A stretch of 64,000 nucleotides of DNA from assembly GCF_900167255.1 (NCBI RefSeq), contig NZ_FUYB01000004.1, forward strand, positions 214,740 through 278,739, read 5' to 3'. The stretch comes from Thiothrix eikelboomii (lineage in GTDB: Bacteria > Pseudomonadota > Gammaproteobacteria > Thiotrichales > Thiotrichaceae). A model generated the notes under the pieces. It had not been told where the DNA came from and made no database searches. It was given only the letters and a program-made list of their open reading frames with translations. The translations under genes were made by a program, and so were the position numbers. Shown one piece after another: positions 59,201-64,000 of the stretch (its first letter is position 1; every line of letters starts with the position of its first letter).

Positions 59201-59321
59201 CAGTGGTGATGTGAGCGCTTTAGCGGAAGGCGAGGGCGTGTTATTCCATCTTTATAATATTGTTGTTTGCCGTGATGATGACGATAATTATCGCTTTGAG
59301 CGCTTGAGAGATCTCCTCTAA
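56256..59321 (+). CDS. 1021-residue repetitive membrane-anchored protein of unknown function
   Basis: N-terminal membrane helix (about 5-25) with a basic stop (RWFKGRVCKRK), then a Pro/Ala/Val linker. Next comes an acidic repeat zone (about 130-210) containing a duplicated 22-residue unit (KVDLPKVDLTNSVELKTETE). A region of Leu/Asp/Pro beta-like repeats follows (about 210-420: LPDLNLPPVDV, DLTALRVDLPD). DESDLIE motifs occur near 506 and 603, and three related C-terminal modules near 670, 790 and 935. No enzyme motif. Last gene of the OmpA/BON operon; convergent with recG, whose coding region starts one base after its stop. Probably surface or periplasmic, inferred from its neighbours. Confidence 0.75.
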   Translation: MTMFLIQSLLWLLAAFLLGYGLARWFKGRVCKRKPSEPHTRLDKETSQLRVPVTTAAIATGTAAAASLATNRESAPKPAPAPVQAPTKPVELNKPVPVVTASAPLVEGRTPSVPTDKSVKVVAESTAALELPKAEANLPKVEVKAETELSKVDLPKVDLTNSVELKTETELPKVDLPKVDLTNSVELKTETELSEADLANVEVKDIKTGVVGLGSAALAVAAVKLNAPDGEVDLTVTELIKPPDSELDLKTLQMNLPTSNADLSAAEWHNQTASVDVVAVNVPQVTVDSPDLPDLNLPPVDVGLAAANLQTPEGKADLTALRVDLPDAPLHVPTAGIDLEHAKLSAGLVELNTPEGLYTLEGAQVEALDHPEGAVAIRLTKPDGDVQLAAFATDPSGKASLAAADSKNGLELQTFELGYLQSGLVNQEWLASLKAAAVAQGNTILAGAADQALTQTTALTSTEIGSLGAGLNPQWLDALKTAALSAGLGSVVAKAGSVVADTPKAVDESDLIERAKTVAVELERANDLLNVEIGTTGQGLNPDFLGSLKTASAVTDTSSTSPSSTAATTQVSAVSETSPHLTVADVMLSTAADTLANQPKPVDESDLIESDKNLAEAVLNPTGLTATEVSSLQQATNGDALTGLTLAAASAGTVAAVQANLASGTQPMIVDESDAIEAIKLAWDGELSLAELSALEHSLMLRPGESGRLGLVTCSVPSANCVALGGLEGDLHAGSAMRSKLFDMAVTQQPDGNYVFATLAKWLPGWAKSSDLSAGVTKDLSAPAEDLICLVWDQEPSAVDYAAGYELILREGQYGDLGLVSCAVPATGVVSLGGIEGAVAEGQTAVSKLYGILIERVGEVYTFKQFSKPNTSRSEGAEDTNANGIESNKVNETLPLTTSAPIEMLEPDLAWSDDQVRRGVQHLIATSQDRRGSKLVSQLWDADSGYDCGLIEGEESLVLKPGLYGKLGSIHCGVTKPGRVVVSGDVSALAEGEGVLFHLYNIVVCRDDDDNYRFERLRDLL
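56705..56836 (+). repeat. Duplicated 66-bp unit in the 1021-residue protein gene
   Basis: The block starting TAAAGTTGATTTACCTAAAG recurs 66 bases later (56705 and 56771) with almost no difference over its length, encoding two 22-residue units. Near-identity at the DNA level shows a recent duplication. Confidence 0.88.
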
Positions 59322-61424
59322 TTAGCTCTGAAAAAAGCGAATAGCACTATCCCCACCCGGCCGTTGCAACCAGCGCTGGGTGAGGGCTAGCGCCTTTTCT
59401 GGTTCATTGGCCACGATCTGTTTAGCGACTTCTTGTACCCTAGGCAACCAATGCTGATCCCGCAATAAACTGGCGAGCCTTAAGCGTAAATCACCGGTTT
59501 GTTTTGTCCCCAACACCTCTCCTGGCCCACGTAATTCAAGATCAATATTGGCAATTTCAAAGCCGTCAGTTGTTTGACACAAGGCTTCCAAGCGCTTTTG
59601 AGCGGTCTTGCCTAAAGGTGCTTGATACAGCAGCACACAACTACTTTCTGCACTACCCCGTCCGACGCGCCCACGTAATTGATGCAATTGTGAAAGACCT
59701 AAACGCTCAGCATTTTCAATAATCATAATTGAGGCATTAGGTACATCGACGCCGACTTCGATCACGGTGGTCGCCACTAAAAGCTGCAATTCATTCGCTT
59801 TGAAAGCCGCCATAATCCGTTCTTTTTCACTGGGATGCAGGCGTCCATGAATCAGGCCAATTGTGACATCGGGTAGCTGCTCGCGTAACAGTGTCGCGGT
59901 GTCCTCGGCTGCTTGGCACTGTAAAACTTCCGATTCATCAATCAGGGTACAGACCCAATACACTTGGCAACCGCGTTGACAGGCTTTTTCGGTACGGCGA
60001 ATTAAGCGCTCCCGCTGGTCATTATTCAATTGTACGGTTTTGATCGGAGTACGACCGGGTGGTAATTCATCAATAATCGAATAATCCAAATCACCATACG
60101 CGGTCATGGCTAAAGTGCGCGGAATCGGTGTAGCCGTCATCACTAATTGATGCGGATAATAATCGCCTTGCTTACCTTTTTCACGCAACTCCAAGCGTTG
60201 ATGCACGCCAAAGCGGTGCTGCTCATCAATAATGATTAAACCTAGTTGTAAGAATTCGACGGTTCGTTGGAAGAGGGCATGTGTACCAATCGCAATATGC
60301 CCTATCCCGAGCAATAGATTTTCAACTTGGCGACGGCGTTGTTTAACGGTCTGATTACCTGAAATATACACGACATCTAAACCAAGAGGTTCGAGCCAAG
60401 TACAGAAATTGCGGTAATGCTGCTCAGCTAATAATTCAGTCGGTGCCATCAGTGCGACTTGATAGCCATTGGCTATTGCCTGCAAGGCAGCGGCGACGGC
60501 GACCAAGGTTTTCCCCGAGCCGACATCGCCTTGTACTAACCGATTCATGGGGCTACCTAAGCCTAAGTCGTGACTAATTTCATTAATCACCCGAGTTTGA
60601 GCTGATGTTGGGGCAAAGGGGAGGCGCTTCAGTAATTGCTGAAAGAACTGATTCGGTGCTTGCATGCGTGGTGCTTGGACTTGATTGATTTGATGGCGTG
60701 CTTGTTGTACTCCCAGTTGATGGGCTAGTAATTCCTCAAAAATTAAGCGCTGTTGTACTGGATGGCGACCATCTAATAATGGGCGGCTGGCTAGTTCGCT
60801 AGGGGGTTGATGTAAAAGCCGTAGGCAATCAGCCAAGGGGGGGAACTGATATTCCCGAATCAGTGGTTGGGGTAAAAGTTCTTCGAGTTGATCGACTTGT
60901 TCTAAGGCGAGTTTAATCAAGCGATTGAGGCTACGCTGTTGCATGCCTTCAGTACTGGGGTAAGTGGGGGTCAGGGTATTCTCTAAAGGAGGTAATTCAC
61001 CTGCATTCACCAGTCGATATTCTGGATGAACCATTTCCAATTTACCCCCCGCTTGGCGTACTTCACCAAAGCAGCGAATGGCAGCACCTTTACTCAGGCT
61101 ATGCTTTTGCCCATTGGTAAAGTGAAAAAAGCGTAAGGTCAGCCAACCCGTGCCATCGGAAATATGACAAAGCAACATTTTACGTGCACGAATCACCACT
61201 TCAGTGAGTTCAATTTCCCCTTCTACGGTAACTTCTTGCTCAGTGCGTAAACTACCAATCGGATAAATGCGGGTTCGATCCTGATAACGCAGTGGCAAAT
61301 GAAATAATAAATCGACGACCCGTAAAATACCTAAGCGCAACAACTTTTCGGCCGTGGCTTCATTGACACCTTTTAAGGCAGTGACAGGTTGATATAAAAG
61401 CTTAGGCGTGGCTGATTCGGTCAT
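59322..61424 (-). CDS. recG: ATP-dependent DNA helicase RecG
   Basis: 700 residues from the ATG at 61424 (MTESATPKLLYQPVTALKGV); the frame runs to 61637 but the extra 71 residues are not RecG and overlap the sigma gene's region. Wedge/OB domain (VTVEGEIELTEVVIR), then Walker A LVQGDVGSGKTLVAVAAALQ, DEQHRFGVHQRLELR, MTATPIPRTLAMTAYGDLDY and the QLRGRVGRG motif VI. Remodels stalled forks and Holliday junctions. Length close to E. coli RecG (693). Confidence 0.96.
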   Translation of the reverse strand: MTESATPKLLYQPVTALKGVNEATAEKLLRLGILRVVDLLFHLPLRYQDRTRIYPIGSLRTEQEVTVEGEIELTEVVIRARKMLLCHISDGTGWLTLRFFHFTNGQKHSLSKGAAIRCFGEVRQAGGKLEMVHPEYRLVNAGELPPLENTLTPTYPSTEGMQQRSLNRLIKLALEQVDQLEELLPQPLIREYQFPPLADCLRLLHQPPSELASRPLLDGRHPVQQRLIFEELLAHQLGVQQARHQINQVQAPRMQAPNQFFQQLLKRLPFAPTSAQTRVINEISHDLGLGSPMNRLVQGDVGSGKTLVAVAAALQAIANGYQVALMAPTELLAEQHYRNFCTWLEPLGLDVVYISGNQTVKQRRRQVENLLLGIGHIAIGTHALFQRTVEFLQLGLIIIDEQHRFGVHQRLELREKGKQGDYYPHQLVMTATPIPRTLAMTAYGDLDYSIIDELPPGRTPIKTVQLNNDQRERLIRRTEKACQRGCQVYWVCTLIDESEVLQCQAAEDTATLLREQLPDVTIGLIHGRLHPSEKERIMAAFKANELQLLVATTVIEVGVDVPNASIMIIENAERLGLSQLHQLRGRVGRGSAESSCVLLYQAPLGKTAQKRLEALCQTTDGFEIANIDLELRGPGEVLGTKQTGDLRLRLASLLRDQHWLPRVQEVAKQIVANEPEKALALTQRWLQRPGGDSAIRFFQS

Positions 61425-61531
61425 AGTTAGCAGTTTACTACAGATGTATAGTTGTTGTGCTCGCTCAGTTCTAAACCGCCTAAATTCGCAGAAATGCGCT
61501 AGTATCCAAGCAGTCAAGGCAATAATGAGCG

Positions 61532-62143
61532 ATGAGTGCAGGATTGAGCCGCTTAAACCCAGAGCAAACACTAGATACACCGCAATGCCGTGAAATGCTA
61601 GGCCAATTCGTCGAGCAGCGCGGTGATAAAGGCGCACAATTGTTATCAGTGCTGTCGCGCTATATTCAGTCGTGCACCTATCGGCATTATCCGCTGAGTG
61701 TTGAGGATCAGCAGGAAATTCTACAAGAAACCGCCATTAAGATTCTCAAGCATCATCAGCAATTGCAAGGTCAATGCAGTGCTTGGCTATTTTCTATTGT
61801 ACGCAATGAATATATTGACCGCCTGCGCCACTATCAAGCTAAGAAAAAAGTCTTTGAACCGGATCAGGATGGAAATTTAGTGCCAATGGCTGAGGCTACA
61901 ACGATCTCGCTCGCCTTGGCGGATCAGGAGTTATATAACCAAGTCGATTGTTTAGAGCGGGTATTTGATGAAATTGCCCGCCAGCCTACAGGTGCGATGG
62001 ATATGGTGATTTATACTGATTATGTGCAAGGCTTGAGTCATGCCCAGATTGCAGAACAGACCGGGCGCACCACCGGAGCGATTGCTAAACGTTTGTCAGG
62101 CTTGCGGGAGCGAGTTTGGCAGTTAAAACAGGAGCTATGCTGA
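61532..62143 (+). CDS. Sigma-70 family (ECF-like) RNA polymerase sigma factor
   Basis: 203 residues. Region 2 (SVEDQQEILQETAIKILKHH, QCSAWLFSIVRNEYIDRLRH) and region 4 HTH (VQGLSHAQIAEQTGRTTGAI, AKRLSGLRERVWQLKQEL) are present and regions 1 and 3 are absent, so ECF-like. Promoter specificity unknown. Its stop overlaps the next ATG by one base (TGATG), a typical sigma/anti-sigma coupling. Only a weak AAGG precedes the start; divergent from recG. Confidence 0.85.
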   Translation: MSAGLSRLNPEQTLDTPQCREMLGQFVEQRGDKGAQLLSVLSRYIQSCTYRHYPLSVEDQQEILQETAIKILKHHQQLQGQCSAWLFSIVRNEYIDRLRHYQAKKKVFEPDQDGNLVPMAEATTISLALADQELYNQVDCLERVFDEIARQPTGAMDMVIYTDYVQGLSHAQIAEQTGRTTGAIAKRLSGLRERVWQLKQELC

Positions 62144-63345
62144 TGGCAGAACATGAGCATGACCCCACCGATCACACCGATCAAGAGGCTTGGGATGCAG
62201 TGGTATCAGGGCGACGTTTGCCGGTTGCGGGTCAACCTGCGGATGAAGACGCTGAAGCGGTGCGCCAAGTTTTATTGTGGCGGCAAGCACGTATTCAAGC
62301 CACCGTCATTCAACCCGAGCAAGCGGCGGCCTTTTATCAACAGGCTGAACGAATTCGGCGCGAGCGTTGGCGAGCGTCATCGCCCAAGACTTTAGGTTTA
62401 CTCGTATTGGTCGGTATGAGCTTGTTGAGTCTGGGTTTAGGTATAGGTTGGTGGTTATCGCAGTCGACTGCAACCTCAGTGGCCGTGTTGCCTAAACCTG
62501 CTGCTGTAACCCTGCCCACTTTGTTGCCGATGCATCCCTCTGCGACGTCTCCCAGCGACTTACCCGATATGCTGGAGCTACCTGCAGGTAGCTTTACGAT
62601 GGGCTGTACGGCGGGTTGGGATGATCAACTCGGTGGCTGTCGTGAGAATGAATACCCTGCTCATCCGGTGTCGGTGCAGGCTTTTGCGATTTCGCGCCAT
62701 GAAATTACCGTGCAACAGTTTACGCGCTTTGTTGAGGCCACTCAGTATGTCACGACCGCAGAATTTCAACATCAAGGTTGTGCGATTCAGGATCTGGCTA
62801 AGTCGACCGTGTGGGTGATCAGTGCTCAACATCATTGGCGCAACCCAAGCTTTTCCCAACAGCCAATACATCCGGTCGTGTGTGTAAGCTGGCAAGATGC
62901 ACAAGCTTATACGCAGTGGTTATCTAAGGAAACAGGGCAGCGCTATCGTTTACCAACTGAGGCTGAATGGGAATATGCTGCCCGTGGTGGCAAAATCACA
63001 GCATTTTACTGGGGCAATCAGCCAGATCGACATTTTGCGAATGTCAGTGGGGTAGAGGGTGTTGATCAATGGATGCACACCGCACCCGTTGGGCAGTTTG
63101 CTGCGAATCCATTTGGTTTGCATGATATGGCAGGCAATGTTTGGGAGTGGACGCTGGATTGCTGGCAAAGTTATCAACTGACCGCCAGCACCACGAACAC
63201 TTGTAGCCAAACCGCCTTCCGAGCACGGCGGGGCGGTGGATGGGATAATGTCCCCGCCAGTACTCGGTCAGCAGCCCGTAGCCCCGCATCTTTATTGGAT
63301 CGCAGTTATGTGTTGGGGTTTCGAGTGGTGAAAGATTTACCTTAA
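62143..63345 (+). CDS. Membrane protein with formylglycine-generating-enzyme-like (SUMF1) domain, putative sigma partner
   Basis: 400 residues from the ATG at 62143 (overlapping the sigma stop); ATGs at 62116 and 62137 are alternatives. N-terminal cytosolic ~80 residues (acidic start EHEHDPTDHTDQEAWDAVVS), a membrane helix (about 92-114, TLGLLVLVGMSLLSLGLGIG), a linker, then an FGE-sulfatase fold: ELPAGSFTMGC, RHEITVQQFTRFVEATQYVT, RLPTEAEWEYAARGGKITAF, GLHDMAGNVWEWTLDCW, RRGGGWDNVPASTRSAARSP and LGFRVVKD. The region that holds the two catalytic cysteines in true FGEs has none here, so formylglycine formation is unlikely. By position it could be the anti-sigma factor. Confidence 0.8.
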   Translation: MAEHEHDPTDHTDQEAWDAVVSGRRLPVAGQPADEDAEAVRQVLLWRQARIQATVIQPEQAAAFYQQAERIRRERWRASSPKTLGLLVLVGMSLLSLGLGIGWWLSQSTATSVAVLPKPAAVTLPTLLPMHPSATSPSDLPDMLELPAGSFTMGCTAGWDDQLGGCRENEYPAHPVSVQAFAISRHEITVQQFTRFVEATQYVTTAEFQHQGCAIQDLAKSTVWVISAQHHWRNPSFSQQPIHPVVCVSWQDAQAYTQWLSKETGQRYRLPTEAEWEYAARGGKITAFYWGNQPDRHFANVSGVEGVDQWMHTAPVGQFAANPFGLHDMAGNVWEWTLDCWQSYQLTASTTNTCSQTAFRARRGGGWDNVPASTRSAARSPASLLDRSYVLGFRVVKDLP

Positions 63346-63351
63346 TCAGCA

Positions 63352-63746
63352 CTAGCTCGCACTGCATTGAGCTTGAGATTTTGCCCCAGCTTGACGTAGC
63401 GCAGCGATGATTTTTTCATCGCCTTTATCAATCGCTAAATCTAAAGGCATATTGGTTTTGCAGGCTTGACCACGAACATCTAAGTTAGGATTAGCGCCTG
63501 CACGCAGTAGCAAATGGATGACTGGTAAATTACTACGCTCAATCGCTACGGTTAAAGGGGTTACTCCATCTCTGACTTGGCTGGTCGCATTTGGATTCAC
63601 GCCATTTTTTAATAACCAAGTTAACATTTTTAAGTCATCCGCCTGCTGTTTGGCATCAGATCCATAGCTAATGTAATTCTCAAGCGGATTATACTTTCCT
63701 AAATCTAAAGGAATACCTAGGCGCTGTAAAAAGCTGAGCGTTTTTG
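63352..63746 (-). pseudogene. Ankyrin-repeat protein, 3' part, truncated by an IS1-family insertion
   Basis: The minus-strand frame from about 63746 to 63352 reads DPKTLSFLQRLGIPLDLGKY followed by ADDLKMLTWLLKNGVNPN, with two ankyrin repeats (GVTPLTVAIERSNLPVIHLL, NMPLDLAIDKGDEKIIAALR). The ATG at 63627 is internal. Upstream of 63747 the frame meets a stop inside insertion-sequence DNA, so the 5' part of the gene is cut off or lies beyond the element. A C-terminal fragment of ankyrin protein may still be made. Confidence 0.75.
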
Positions 63747-64000
63747 GGTCATGTATTCAACCAGTTGAACGAGTGTCTAGCGATATACTCACCGACGACC
63801 TTATCATGTACCTCGACCGACCTAGAAAAACAAATCGTCTTCCGCGCTAAGCGCTTTAAATGAGTTCTCAAGTTCAAATTCTGTCGCTCAATGCTCTGAG
63901 TGTAACGTTTAGTGATGAGATGTTGATCCTCTGGCAGTAACCGTTCATAAGCCCCCCAATCATCGGTGCAATACAAGCGAAAGGTGAATCGCTCTAATAA
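63747..64000 (-). mobile_element. IS1-family insertion sequence, transposase 3' end (continues beyond the window)
   Basis: The frame ending at 63749 is open to the window edge at 64000 (an internal ATG lies at 63976). It encodes the C-terminal InsB part of IS1 transposase: LITKRYTQSIERQNLNLRTH, LKRLARKTICFSRSVEVHDK and VVGEYIA. The transposase stop sits two bases from the element end. That end, GGTCATGTATTCAACC, resembles the IS1 terminal repeat beginning GGT(A)ATGACTCCAAC. Other end and target duplication lie outside the window. Confidence 0.82.

Noticed and set aside
61424..61637. 71-residue N-terminal extension of RecG
   Set aside because: It is not RecG-like, overlaps the divergent sigma gene, and family homology starts at the ATG at 61424.
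62143..63345. True formylglycine-generating enzyme
   Set aside because: The active-site strand lacks both cysteines, and a membrane anchor plus sigma coupling points elsewhere.

Overview
The window reads as a chromosomal segment of a gammaproteobacterium. The gyrA C-terminus, aceE-aceF, murA-hisG-hisD, accA-tilS, recG, cysS, htpG, rnt and pcnB-folK all have gammaproteobacterial architecture. A complete form I RuBisCO operon (cbbR divergent from cbbL-cbbS-orf-cbbQ-cbbO) shows Calvin-cycle autotrophy, and a periplasmic DsrE-like protein fits a sulfur-oxidising lifestyle. A filamentous sulfur oxidiser of the Thiothrix group is my best guess; that is inference, as there is no rRNA gene here. I saw no tRNA, rRNA or CRISPR array.

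Layout. 1-5.1 kb: 3' end of gyrA, nudL, ppnP, a secreted TlpA-like thioredoxin protein, a DUF4124 protein and a thiolase. 5.3-11.9 kb: the cbb locus, with two intergenic palindromic repeat families inside the operon and an uncharacterised 104-residue ORF between cbbS and cbbQ. 11.9-17.9 kb: a decayed accessory island holding an IS66 transposase remnant, a broken HerA-like ATPase gene, an intact AAA+ ATPase/subtilase pair of the IetAS anti-phage type, a DUF5131 fragment and two orphan antitoxin-like HTH genes. 17.9-34.9 kb: housekeeping genes (aceF/aceE, rnt, DUF938 methyltransferase, folK, pcnB, rimI, family-4 uracil-DNA glycosylase, leuA, pssA, cysS, osmC-like) mixed with a beta-propeller protein, a coiled-coil protein and a DsrE-like protein. 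A Leu-rich leader peptide ORF precedes leuA. 35-46.5 kb: a lipoprotein hydrolase, a membrane protein with a degenerate GGDEF domain, arsR-arsI, htpG, an SLC13 permease, a two-component system and two tandem exported agmatine-deiminase-like proteins. 47-54.6 kb: murA-hisG-aroG-hisD, accA-tilS and sseA. 54.7-59.3 kb: an unusual operon of an OmpA/BON envelope protein, a 32-residue membrane micropeptide and a 1021-residue repetitive membrane-anchored protein. 59.3-64 kb: recG, a sigma factor translationally coupled to a membrane protein with an FGE-like domain, and an ankyrin gene cut by an IS1-family element that runs off the window.

How the parts fit. CbbR probably controls the cbb operon from the divergent 154-bp spacer. 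CbbQ and CbbO form the MoxR/VWA activase that reactivates the RuBisCO made from cbbL and cbbS. The candidates most worth following are the 54.7-59.3 kb envelope operon, the leuA leader, the IetAS pair, the sigma/FGE-like pair and the ORF inside the cbb operon.
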